Positions 17,220 to 24,737 are shown, numbered from the stretch's first letter. The stretch: 64,000 bases of DNA from Clostridiales bacterium (GCA_020860715.1 JAJBTU010000013.1:1-64000); one strand, 5' to 3'. Numbers and translations are program-made. The notes: generated by a model from the letters alone, not told the origin.

Positions 17220-17966
17220 TTACAGAAACCATCCGCCATTAACACCAATGATTTCTCCTGTCACATAACTGGAAAGATCCGATGCCAAAAATACCGCTGT
17301 ATTGGCTACCTCATCAGGAGAACCCAAGCGCTTCATACCTACATCCTTTATCTGCTCTGCCACCTTTTCTTCCCCAATAGAATGGAACATGTCTGTATCA
17401 ATTTTTCCCGGTGCTATGCCATTTACCCTGATGTTGTCTTTAACCAGTTCACGTGCCCACGTTTTTGTCAGTGTGGCGACTGCTCCTTTTGAGGACGCAT
17501 ATACCGTTTGGCCTTCACTCCCCCGCAATCCAACAATCGAAGAAAGATTTATAATGCTTCCGCAACTTTCTTTTCCCATAATCTTTATTGCCATCTGCGT
17601 AACATGGATCATTGCGAAGACATTGGTCTGAAAAGTATCTTCTATTGTCTTATCATCCACCATCCCAATCAATGCATCCCGCATGACCCCGGCGTTATTA
17701 AGCAATATATCCAAACGTGCATTTTCCTTTTTAATACGCATGATTGCTTTTTTTATCTCAGCCTTATCCCTGATATCAAAATAAAGCGGCGTTACAGTTG
17801 TACTAAACTGTTCTGACAGGTACGCTGTTTCTTCATCCAACTTTCCTTCCGATCTGCAATTTGCGTATACGATTGCTCCTTCCTCTGCAAAACGTCGCAT
17901 GGAAGCCCGTCCAATCCCTTTTCCGCAGCCTGTTATCAGTGCGACCTTACCTTTTAATAGCTGCAT
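17220..17966 (-). CDS. SDR-family reductase, FabG-like
   Basis: A 248-aa short-chain reductase close in layout to 3-oxoacyl-ACP reductases. It has TGCGKGIGRAS near residue 12, LLNNAGVM near residue 90, SSIVGLRGSEGQTVYASSKGA with the Ser/Tyr/Lys triad near residues 137-155, and the FabG-type end VNGGWFL. It lies just upstream of the ACP gene in the operon. It probably reduces a 3-keto group on an ACP-bound acyl chain, which would supply a 3-hydroxyacyl-ACP for the LpxD-like enzyme. A sugar ketoreductase role is the alternative. Confidence 0.85.
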   Translation of the reverse strand: MQLLKGKVALITGCGKGIGRASMRRFAEEGAIVYANCRSEGKLDEETAYLSEQFSTTVTPLYFDIRDKAEIKKAIMRIKKENARLDILLNNAGVMRDALIGMVDDKTIEDTFQTNVFAMIHVTQMAIKIMGKESCGSIINLSSIVGLRGSEGQTVYASSKGAVATLTKTWARELVKDNIRVNGIAPGKIDTDMFHSIGEEKVAEQIKDVGMKRLGSPDEVANTAVFLASDLSSYVTGEIIGVNGGWFL

Positions 17967-17983
17967 GACATCCTCCTTTCAAA

Positions 17984-18925
17984 CTATCTGAAAAATGCAT
18001 TTTTGAAACGTTCACCATAATATTTCGCGTTTTCCTGAACCGCCAGGCATCCCGGATCCAAATTTTTAGTAATCAACGCATTCATTCCTGTTGCCGCATC
18101 ATTTCCGACAGTCACCTGGTTTTTTATGGATGTACCGGGAGCCATCCAGACATTGTCCCCCACAACTGAACTGCCTGCCAACTGGCATCCAGAAACAATC
18201 ATCGTATTCTTCCCAATCTTTACGTTATGCGCGATATGGCACAACGTATCAATTTTCGAATCATCTCCAATCTCTGTATCGTCCAAGCAGCCTCTGGCTA
18301 TACAGGTATTTGCCCCTATCCTGACTCTAGCTCCTATCCTAACGCCGCCCAGATGTGGTACTCGGATATTAATTCCTTCTTCATCCTTATAATGTCCAAA
18401 TCCGCAGCCTCCAATAGCCACTCCTGGTTCAATAATAGAAAAGTCTCCAATCACTACATGTCCCTGAATAACAACATTCTGCAAAATCTGCACATGATTC
18501 CCTATTGTGACATCTTTTCCAACAAAAGAATGATGTCCGATATACACGTCCTGGCCAATATTTTCTGTTTCGACAATAGCCGTATTCTCAATTCCGGGGA
18601 TTCGGTTTTCCGGATCATCCTCAGCAAAAAAGCGTTGCAAAATTCTGAAAAAAGTCCGGTGTGCATTTCCCGCATAAATAACGGGAAACTGCGCACCGGG
18701 AATCTCTGCTCCCAGTTCAGCAACTAAAAGGACATCCTGCAGCCTGTTTAATTCAGTCACTGGCGTGTCCGATGCATGCCTAACCCAGGTAATGGAATTC
18801 TCCTTTAAATTACTTAACGGACAATAATTGGATATCGTAACTTCTTGATCCCATGTAAACTGATACGTAATGTTGTATTCATTTAACAATGCAATTATTT
18901 GGGCAGAACGTATTTCTTTCGTCAT
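17984..18925 (-). CDS. LpxD-like N-acyltransferase (left-handed beta-helix)
   Basis: About 313 aa, made of an N-terminal alpha/beta domain (to about residue 110), a long run of hexapeptide repeats and a short C-terminal helix. The layout is that of LpxD, which N-acylates a UDP-amino sugar with 3-hydroxyacyl-ACP. The segment LCHIAHNVKIGKN carries the histidine that acts as base in LpxD. Start 18925 has AGGAGGAG about 6 bases upstream. The longer frame to 18985 lacks a binding site. In a Gram-positive without lipid A this is unusual. With the adjoining ACP, it suggests transfer of an acyl group to the 4-amino sugar made by the two upstream enzymes. Confidence 0.83.
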   Translation of the reverse strand: MTKEIRSAQIIALLNEYNITYQFTWDQEVTISNYCPLSNLKENSITWVRHASDTPVTELNRLQDVLLVAELGAEIPGAQFPVIYAGNAHRTFFRILQRFFAEDDPENRIPGIENTAIVETENIGQDVYIGHHSFVGKDVTIGNHVQILQNVVIQGHVVIGDFSIIEPGVAIGGCGFGHYKDEEGINIRVPHLGGVRIGARVRIGANTCIARGCLDDTEIGDDSKIDTLCHIAHNVKIGKNTMIVSGCQLAGSSVVGDNVWMAPGTSIKNQVTVGNDAATGMNALITKNLDPGCLAVQENAKYYGERFKNAFFR

Positions 18926-19092
18926 TTCGCTCCTCCTGAGATATTTTCTCCTGATTAACAATTCCGCAGCTGCCTTCCTCAGCACTTTATAATGCCATCA
19001 ATGCACCCGATCTGTCGCCTTACGAACTAGATATTCCAGGGCAACATCAATGGCATTATAAAAAACCGCCTCATACCGGTTCTCCTCGTTGA
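18926..19092 (-). other. Intergenic segment with 13-base inverted repeat
   Basis: Between the aminotransferase and acyltransferase genes, TTTATAATGCCAT (18986-18998) is repeated in inverted form at 19050-19062, with 51 bases between. A GAGGAG followed 8 bases later by an ATG could start a 16-codon peptide on the minus strand. Neither looks like a terminator. The rest of the segment shows no recognised feature. Confidence 0.45.
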
Positions 19093-20361
19093 CTATGCAA
19101 AGCATCTGTGTACGATTTCTATGATGAGGTCCTGCTGTCTGGCTGTCATTTTATTGTCGCTCGGGAGGCACAGGCCTCTTTCAAAAATATCCATCCCGAC
19201 ATCAGCCGCTCTTCCATCTTTTCCCAGCTTTCCACCGGCAATGTAGGCATTCGTCCGACCTCTGCCGTCACCTTCTCTTGTAACAAAACCATTATTCCGG
19301 TAGATCGGCTGCATATGCATCGGTTTCCAGATCGGGCGTCCTTCTGCATTGTACTTTGCCAGGGTTTCCAGGATTTCTGTCGGGCAGCTTTTTCCTTTTT
19401 CACCTATGTACAGTGCCTGCTGTTCTCCCCGGACCTGTCTGCACATGGCATCCGGATCAAGGATCATGCAGCTCAGCCAGTAATTTGGTTTGCTGTTCAC
19501 CAGATCCATCGGATTCATCTGCACCGGCAGGTCTTTAAATCCGTCCCGGTATCGCTCGTATATTGCTTTTTTCCGGACAATGTGCGTTTCCAGATACGGA
19601 AACTGCCCGCGCACGACGCCGGCGATCACATTGCTCATGCGGTAGTTATAGCCCAGCTCTTCATGCTGGTACCAGGGAGCGTTCTCACGGCTTTGAGTGG
19701 ACCATTTCCGCACCTTGTCAGCCGCTTCTTTATCGTCCGTCAGCAAGCATCCGCCAGCAGAACCGGTGATGATCTTGTTGCCATTGAAGCTGCAAACACC
19801 GATATTTCCGAAAGATCCGGTCATTTTTCCTTTGTAGGACGCCCCCAGGGATTCTGCGGCGTCTTCGATGATGACGGCGCCATGGCGGCTGCATACCGCC
19901 CGGATTTCGTCTATTTTCGCCGGCGTGCCGTAAAGATGGGCCACTACAACAACTTTCACTTCCGGATAAATCTCAAAAGCTTTCTCAAGTGCGATCGGAT
20001 CCATGTTCCAGGTATCATATTCTGTATCTATAAATATGGGGATGCCGCCTTCGTAGACAACTGGATTGACAGTCGCATCAAATGTCATATCCGAGCAGAA
20101 TACTTTATCTCGCGGCTTTACACCGGCCAGTTTCATTGCCAGATGCAGCGCCGCTGTTCCGCAGGAAAGAGCCACCGCATAGCGGCAGCCCACCTTTTCC
20201 GCGGTCAGCCGTTCTACTTCGTTGATATTCGCGCCGACCGTAGACATCCAGTTCGTTTCATATGCTTCCATTACATAGTCCATACTGTCTGCATACATCG
20301 TCGGGCTGCTCAGCCATATTTTATTGGGAAAGGCGTTCAGTTCGTTATCTGGGTTAAACAT
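19093..20361 (-). CDS. DegT/DnrJ/EryC1/StrS aminotransferase, PglE/LegC-like
   Basis: A PLP-dependent sugar aminotransferase of about 422 aa. The family features are CGTAALHLAMKLAGV near residue 70, FIEDAAESLGASYKG near residue 165, and NGNKIITGSAGG, whose lysine forms the PLP Schiff base. It would aminate the 4-keto sugar made by the upstream dehydratase, giving a 4-amino-4,6-dideoxy-hexosamine nucleotide, as PglE does. The ATG at 20361 follows AAAGGA and overlaps the end of the dehydratase gene by 8 bases. An upstream extension to 20424 lies wholly inside that gene and is unlikely. Confidence 0.9.
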   Translation of the reverse strand: MFNPDNELNAFPNKIWLSSPTMYADSMDYVMEAYETNWMSTVGANINEVERLTAEKVGCRYAVALSCGTAALHLAMKLAGVKPRDKVFCSDMTFDATVNPVVYEGGIPIFIDTEYDTWNMDPIALEKAFEIYPEVKVVVVAHLYGTPAKIDEIRAVCSRHGAVIIEDAAESLGASYKGKMTGSFGNIGVCSFNGNKIITGSAGGCLLTDDKEAADKVRKWSTQSRENAPWYQHEELGYNYRMSNVIAGVVRGQFPYLETHIVRKKAIYERYRDGFKDLPVQMNPMDLVNSKPNYWLSCMILDPDAMCRQVRGEQQALYIGEKGKSCPTEILETLAKYNAEGRPIWKPMHMQPIYRNNGFVTREGDGRGRTNAYIAGGKLGKDGRAADVGMDIFERGLCLPSDNKMTARQQDLIIEIVHRCFA

Positions 20362-22411
20362 AGTCGTTTCCTTTCGCGTCGCTTCCTGCCGGTTTTTCTC
20401 CCGCGGGATGAAAGGTGGGCACAATCTTTTCCACCATTTTCACGATATCCGGGCTGTTTTCGTAACTGGCCTGTGCAAGTCCTTCCAGCTGCTGCAGGAA
20501 TTCTTCCACATCGAATGGAATCGGTTTTCCGATAAAGATCAACTTATTGTCGGTTTTTTTGATTCCCTCTTCCGCCATTAATTTTTCTTCGTACAATTTT
20601 TCACCGGGCCTCAGTCCGGTGAAGCGCACCTCTATATCTTCGTCCGGTTTTAACCCGGAAAGTCTGATCAGATTTCTCGCGAGCGTGTCGATCCTGACCG
20701 GCTCTCCCATGTCCAGAACGAAGATTTCGCCGCCCCAGGCATTGGTTCCCGCCTGCAGCACGAGGCTGACCGCTTCCGGTATGGTCATGAAAAAGCGTTC
20801 GATTTTCGGATCTGTGACGGTGACCGGTCCGCCTTCGGCTATCTGTTTCTGGAAAAGCGGAATCACGGAACCGTTGCTTCCGAGAACATTGCCAAAACGG
20901 ACAGCAACAAACTGCGTCCCTGTCCGTTCTTTGTTCTTAACGCTCTCTATTTTCAGTGTTTCCTGCCGGGGTGTTTCTATCCCCATGTGATCAATCGGAT
21001 CGCAGATGTTCTGGCCGTCGGTCTCCTTATCATCCCTGTGCGCATGAATGAATGGCAGCAGGTCGATCCGGCCGCTCTTGCTTACGGCGTCCATGCTCTG
21101 GATGACCATCTCGCAGAGGCGCTTGGAAGCACCCATGATGTTGGTCGGGTTCACGGCCTTGTCCGTGCTGATCAGGACGAAACGCTGTGTCCCATGCGTC
21201 AATGCCGCGTAGGCCGTTTTGTAGGTGCCGATGACGTTGTTCTTGATGGCCTCGTTCGGGCTGTATTCCATCAGCGGCACGTGCTTGTGTGCCGCCGCAT
21301 GGTAAACAATATCCGGATGATAGTTCTCAAATACCTGATTGATCCTGCGGCTGTCGCGGGCGGAGCCGATCAGGACCACTAAATTCAGTTCCGGGTGCGT
21401 CCGCTTAAGTTCCTGCTCGATCGCGTAGGCATTGTTTTCATAGATATCAAATATGATCAGCTGCTTCGGCTCATGCCCCGCGATCTGCCGGCAAAGCTCG
21501 CTGCCGATGGAACCGCCGCCGCCGGTCACGAGGATGGTCTTTCCTTTTATGTACTGGAAAATCTCTGCCATATCGACCCGGATCGGTTCGCGGCCGAGAA
21601 GATCTTCTACCGCTACCGGCTTTAATCTGCTTACCAGTACTTCATCGTTGGCAAGCTGATAAATGCCCGGCAGGCTTTTCAGCCGGCATCCGGTTTCGCT
21701 GCAGATGTCCAGAATGGCTTTTTTATCTTTTGCTGAAGCGGTCGGAATGCAGAAATAGATCTGGTCGATCCCGAATTTTTTTGCGTTTGAGAGAATCACG
21801 TCCCTGCCGCCCACCACCGGGATTCCGTCGATGTAGCGGTTCCATTTGTTGGTGTTGTCGTCAATAATACAGCAGGGGGTGCATGTCATTTTTTCTGACT
21901 GGTGCAGTTCCCTTACGACATTTCGTCCGGCCGCTCCCGCGCCGATGATCATCACCCTCTGTATGTCTGCGTGTTCGTGGGTATCCTCTTTTTTCGGAAA
22001 TGCTTCTGTATATACCCGGTAGGAGAACCGCACTCCCACCACCAGGATCATCTGCATGACCGCGCCGACGATGTAATAGGAAAAAGGCATCCGTCCAGAC
22101 GCCAGCGTGATGACGGCACTGTGTGCCAGAGAGGCTGTCAGAGAAGCGCTCGCGTAGCGGATCAGTTCATGAAATCCGGCGAATCGCCAGATCCCCCGGT
22201 ACATCCGCATATAATAGAAAAATGCGACCGCCATGATCAGGTACCATGGCAGGAACCGCACAAATGCCGACATATATTCCTGCGGAATTGCGGTATAGTG
22301 AAAGTCGAATCGAAGCCAAAGTCCAAAGAACCAGGAAAAAGAGATTGCCACGATGTCATAAAGCGCCAGACAAATGGCAATCACTTTCCAGTGACTCAGT
22401 TTCATTTTCAT
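20354..22411 (-). CDS. Membrane-bound NDP-sugar 4,6-dehydratase, PglF/CapD-type
   Basis: About 685 aa. Four N-terminal membrane helices (to about residue 115) are followed by a first Rossmann domain (IIGAGAAGRNVV) and then the catalytic SDR domain (VTGGGGSIGSEL; STDKAVNPTN; RFGNVLGSNG). It converts UDP-GlcNAc to the 4-keto-6-deoxy sugar at the inner membrane face. About 50 extra residues, rich in charged and histidine residues, are inserted before RFGNVLG (around 20915-21085) compared with usual CapD proteins. The start at 22411 is preferred because the TGA of a 26-codon leader ORF overlaps it as ATGA. The frame is open up to 22513, but that part has no suitable binding site. Confidence 0.87.
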   Translation of the reverse strand: MKMKLSHWKVIAICLALYDIVAISFSWFFGLWLRFDFHYTAIPQEYMSAFVRFLPWYLIMAVAFFYYMRMYRGIWRFAGFHELIRYASASLTASLAHSAVITLASGRMPFSYYIVGAVMQMILVVGVRFSYRVYTEAFPKKEDTHEHADIQRVMIIGAGAAGRNVVRELHQSEKMTCTPCCIIDDNTNKWNRYIDGIPVVGGRDVILSNAKKFGIDQIYFCIPTASAKDKKAILDICSETGCRLKSLPGIYQLANDEVLVSRLKPVAVEDLLGREPIRVDMAEIFQYIKGKTILVTGGGGSIGSELCRQIAGHEPKQLIIFDIYENNAYAIEQELKRTHPELNLVVLIGSARDSRRINQVFENYHPDIVYHAAAHKHVPLMEYSPNEAIKNNVIGTYKTAYAALTHGTQRFVLISTDKAVNPTNIMGASKRLCEMVIQSMDAVSKSGRIDLLPFIHAHRDDKETDGQNICDPIDHMGIETPRQETLKIESVKNKERTGTQFVAVRFGNVLGSNGSVIPLFQKQIAEGGPVTVTDPKIERFFMTIPEAVSLVLQAGTNAWGGEIFVLDMGEPVRIDTLARNLIRLSGLKPDEDIEVRFTGLRPGEKLYEEKLMAEEGIKKTDNKLIFIGKPIPFDVEEFLQQLEGLAQASYENSPDIVKMVEKIVPTFHPAGEKPAGSDAKGNDYV

Positions 22412-22488
22412 ACCCTTTTTATCATAGCCGGCAGCAGACGTACCATCTGATTTCCCGCCGACATGTTCCCTTTCTTTATTTTTTCCAT
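22408..22488 (-). CDS. Possible 26-codon leader ORF coupled to the dehydratase gene
   Basis: A start ATG at 22488 stands 8 bases after GGAGGGG, the strongest Shine-Dalgarno sequence upstream of the glycan operon. The frame starts MEKIKKGNMSAG and ends RLLPAMIKRV, with its TGA overlapping the likely dehydratase start (ATGA). That arrangement is typical of translational coupling. No known peptide family is recognised. It may be translated only to drive initiation of the large gene. Confidence 0.35.
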   Translation of the reverse strand: MEKIKKGNMSAGNQMVRLLPAMIKRV

Positions 22489-22492
22489 TATA

Positions 22493-22532
22493 ATAACCCC
22501 TCCGCGCCGTCATGCAGCGCCAAAGGGGTTAT
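22493..22532 (-). promoter_or_regulatory. Hairpin covering the Shine-Dalgarno sequence of the glycan operon
   Basis: Nine-base arms, 22493-22501 and 22524-22532 (plus strand ATAACCCCT / AGGGGTTAT), pair perfectly around a 22-base loop. In the minus-strand mRNA the downstream arm contains the GGGG of the GGAGGGG binding site. Folding would therefore hide the site and limit translation of the leader ORF and the dehydratase. This is direct from the sequence; the regulatory meaning is inferred. Confidence 0.5.
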
Positions 22533-22624
22533 CCCGTCACTCTTATATTTCCAGTTTTTAGAATCACATCCCTGCGCAGTCGTTTACGGCAGGGAAAAGG
22601 ATGCATCCCGCCGTCACAGGCCAT

Positions 22625-22672
22625 AAAAAAAGCGCCTGTGGTATAGCTTCGCCATACCGCCCCTGACAGCGC
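22625..22672 (-). terminator. Intrinsic terminator inside the glycan-operon leader (attenuator)
   Basis: On the minus strand an upper stem GGTATGGC/GCTATACC with a 3-base loop sits on a lower GCGC-TGT/ACAGGCGC stem and is followed by seven T (plus A run 22625-22631). It lies about 180 bases after the predicted transcription start and about 210 bases before the first long gene. That position fits premature termination that must be overcome to transcribe the 22-kb operon. It could also end stray transcription from the relic gene upstream. Confidence 0.7.
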
Positions 22673-22857
22673 AGTTCAGAATACACCTGTAACATCCGGC
22701 AGGGACAATAGCGACGAAGCGACTTAATGTCTCGTTCCCGGATTTTTTGAAAGCACGGCCGCTGCTTCCCCTGAAGGATGCCGGGCATCGGCCGATCACC
22801 TGATATTTGTACGATCGATGCAGCAAATCAGCCATATTTAGATCGATGCACGCGGTA

Positions 22858-22886
22858 ATTATATATCCTTCCCCCGAAAAAAGCAA
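22858..22886 (-). promoter_or_regulatory. Sigma-A-type promoter of the 22-kb glycan operon
   Basis: The minus strand reads TTGCTT, a 17-base spacer and TATAAT. The expected start is near 22850, giving a leader of roughly 440 nt with several hairpins before the dehydratase gene. No better promoter is seen between here and the first gene. Confidence 0.7.
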
Positions 22887-22961
22887 CCGTTTTTTGGTAT
22901 AAAGGAAATTCTGGCATAAACGGCCGCCGGTCCCGAACCGGCCTTTGCAATATAACCACTC

Positions 22962-23363
22962 TTACAACTGTTTAAAAAACTTATTGCTTAATTTTCCAAG
23001 AGGCTTATTGATCTGCCTCGATATCGTACCGAATTTAATCGGAGCCACTTTGCATATAGCAAGAACAAGACCCTCTCCCGCAAGTGTCACTATATTTGCT
23101 GTAACTTCAAAGCTGACTCCGACAGCGACAAGAATGATTCCAATCAGGCAGAAAATCCATTGCACCATATATCCATTACATTTTATTGGACTGATCACCC
23201 ACACAGCAAAGTCCATCAAATAGCCAAATGCTACCGCTACCACCAACTGTAAAAGCTGTATCCGTTCATGCTTTCTTCTGAGAATAATTATCTGCAGAAA
23301 AATAAACACACAATGCATAAGAATCGTGATATTTCCTACCGTCAAAGGAACAAAAAGGCTCAT
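22962..23363 (-). pseudogene. Truncated DUF6198 (YczE/YitT-like) membrane protein
   Basis: The 133-aa frame has three hydrophobic segments and the family-like stretches PLTVGNITILMHCVF, LLQLVVAVAFGYLMDF and VTLAGEGLVLAICK. Full members have about 200-230 residues. Here the first helices are missing, with a stop codon 3 codons before the first Met and no ribosome binding site. The C-terminus departs into an unrelated basic tail after the KFGTI segment. It is most likely a deletion relic beside the glycan island. Confidence 0.6.
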
Positions 23364-23459
23364 TACGTTGTTTTATTCCATTTTCTTCTGTGTTCACAAA
23401 AATACGCTTCCTTTCTGTACTCGTCATCTGTCAGAATACTTTATCCTCATTCCAATGAA

Positions 23460-23521
23460 TACAAAAGCATAAAGAAAAGCCCTTGTACGCATGCGTCCAG
23501 GGCTTTCCATATGCTTTTGTA
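23460..23521. terminator. Large hairpin downstream of rpsI, possible bidirectional terminator
   Basis: Arms of 24 and 23 bases (23460-23483 and 23499-23521) share TACAAAAGCATA and AAAGCCCT, with a short mismatch in between and a 15-base loop. It lies between the rpsI terminator and the DUF6198 relic. It may separate the ribosomal operon from the glycan locus or be a scar of an inserted element. Confidence 0.55.
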
Positions 23522-23534
23522 CTCGCAGTAATCC

Positions 23535-23619
23535 TTATCTCTTCGAAAACTCGGAAACAGGTTTCCTCGTTCGATTGATAAAAATGCTCGCAAGCGGCAT
23601 TTTTATCTCTTCGAAAACT
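23535..23619. repeat. 17-base direct repeat of the rpsI 3' end
   Basis: TTATCTCTTCGAAAACT occurs at 23603-23619, where it encodes the last residues and stop of rpsI, and again at 23535-23551, 68 bases further downstream. The second copy is outside any gene. A duplicated gene 3' end is what a site-specific integrase leaves as att sites, and the 3' end of rpsI is a known integration site for some integrative elements of Firmicutes. A local duplication is the simpler alternative. Confidence 0.6.
23577..23607 (-). terminator. Terminator of the rplM-rpsI operon, overlapping the rpsI stop codon
   Basis: An 11-base perfect stem (GATAAAAATGC / GCATTTTTATC, 23577-23587 and 23597-23607) with a 9-base loop begins at the rpsI stop codon itself. 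The T-rich downstream arm serves as the U-tract on the minus strand. Confidence 0.7.
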
Positions 23620-23995
23620 GCGGAGCGCGACGAGCGGCTTTGAGGCCGTATTTCTTACGCTCTTTCATTCTCGGGTCACGGGTGAGGTAACCAGCCGACT
23701 TCAGAATCGGGCGATAGTCATTGTCTGCCTGAAGCAGCGCTCTGGAGATACCGTGACGAATCGCGCCGGCCTGACCGGTCGTACCGCCGCCGTATACATT
23801 CACCTGCACATCGAATTTGCCGAGTGTCTCCGTAGCTACAAGCGGCTGGCGAACGATCACTTTCAGGGTCTCAAGCCCGAAGTAATCATCAATGTCTCTT
23901 TTATTTATCGTGATCTTGCCGGTACCCGGCATCAGATATACTCTGGCAACTGATTTTTTTCTTCTTCCTGTTCCGTAGAATCTTTCCTTAGCCAA
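23603..23995 (-). CDS. rpsI: 30S ribosomal protein S9
   Basis: Full-length S9 of 130 aa. It begins [14 protein letters not shown], has [17 protein letters not shown] in the middle and ends with the basic [17 protein letters not shown] tail that reaches toward the P-site tRNA in the ribosome. It follows rplM by 17 bases, the usual rplM-rpsI pair. Its last bases form part of a terminator and are duplicated downstream. Confidence 0.98.
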   Translation of the reverse strand: MAKERFYGTGRRKKSVARVYLMPGTGKITINKRDIDDYFGLETLKVIVRQPLVATETLGKFDVQVNVYGGGTTGQAGAIRHGISRALLQADNDYRPILKSAGYLTRDPRMKERKKYGLKAARRAPQFSKR

Positions 23996-24012
23996 TGTTC
24001 TTTACCTCCCTT

Positions 24013-24441
24013 TCAGAATGTCAGCACTTCAGGCTTCTGTGCCTGCTGCTTGTGGTCCGGACCAGCGTAAACGTAAAGTTTCTTGTACATCTGTCTGCCC
24101 AGCGGTCCTTTCGGGAGCATACCCTTTACCGCAAGTTCGATCACTCTCTCAGGCTTCTTTGCCAGCATCTCACGCAGTGTGGTCTCTTTCATACCGCCCA
24201 CATAATCAGAATGATGATAATAAATCTTCTGATCCAGCTTTTTGCCGGTCACTTTCACCTTTTCCGCGTTTACAACGATCACATAGTCACCCATATCCAG
24301 ATGAGGTGTAAAGATTGGCTTTTTCTTTCCTCTCAAAATGCTTGCGATTTCTGATGCCAGACGGCCCAGAGTCTTATCCGCAGCGTCCACGACATACCAT
24401 TTTCTTTCAATCGCAGCCGGATTCACCATCTCGGTTTTCAT
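24013..24441 (-). CDS. rplM: 50S ribosomal protein L13
   Basis: Full-length L13 of 142 aa. Family motifs include [18 protein letters not shown] near the N-terminus, [12 protein letters not shown], and [19 protein letters not shown] near residue 110. It is an early-assembly large-subunit protein. The start follows GGAGGAAGAC and overlaps the stop of a possible 25-residue upstream ORF as ATGA. A perfect promoter and a 260-base leader precede it. Confidence 0.98.
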   Translation of the reverse strand: MKTEMVNPAAIERKWYVVDAADKTLGRLASEIASILRGKKKPIFTPHLDMGDYVIVVNAEKVKVTGKKLDQKIYYHHSDYVGGMKETTLREMLAKKPERVIELAVKGMLPKGPLGRQMYKKLYVYAGPDHKQQAQKPEVLTF

Positions 24442-24515
24442 TCGTCTTCCTCCTTCTTGGTCGCCATCCTCTCCATAACACTATAAGCAATAAAGAGGAT
24501 GTCCTCGTCCGCCAT
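24438..24515 (-). CDS. Possible small ORF coupled to rplM
   Basis: A 25-codon frame starting [17 protein letters not shown] and ending KKEEDE stops with TGA overlapping the rplM ATG. Composition looks like a real helical peptide, and the frame stays open 5 codons further upstream. Its own ribosome binding site is weak. It might be a coupled leader peptide or simply part of the leader RNA. No family is recognised. Confidence 0.35.
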   Translation of the reverse strand: MADEDILFIAYSVMERMATKKEEDE

Positions 24516-24708
24516 GTATTTGACGGCTTCTCAAATCAATGTTCTGTTTCCGGGCTGGCAGAGGCTTAGTTCCGTCCTCCCGATCGTCCGGCATCCGCTT
24601 TGAAAAGCGCCGCGCAGACTCTTATGAAGAAAATGTTCTACCGGGGCTTTGGTTCAAACATTTATCTATCGTCGCAAAAAACAGCGTGCTTTAAAAACAC
24701 ACTGATTT

Positions 24709-24737
24709 ATTATAGTAAGAATCCGGTTTTGTGTCAA
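24709..24737 (-). promoter_or_regulatory. Consensus promoter of rplM-rpsI with a long leader
   Basis: TTGACA, a 17-base spacer and TATAAT on the minus strand form a perfect sigma-A promoter. The -35 box overlaps the stop codon of the truncated ltaS frame. Transcription should start near 24702, leaving about 260 bases before rplM. Such leaders often bind L13 for autoregulation in Firmicutes. Here that is only suggested by position. Confidence 0.85.

Noticed and set aside
19108-20535. 475-codon open frame on the plus strand opposite the aminotransferase
   Set aside because: It is the antisense of a well-supported DegT gene, has no binding site and its translation shows no domain.
22614-22886. 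90-codon minus-strand frame in the glycan leader
   Set aside because: It begins at the promoter itself and runs through the terminator hairpin; the residues show no protein-like pattern.
23553-23566. GGAAACAGGTTTCC palindrome downstream of rpsI
   Set aside because: It is a 14-base palindrome with almost no loop and no T-run; the real terminator is beside it at 23577-23607.
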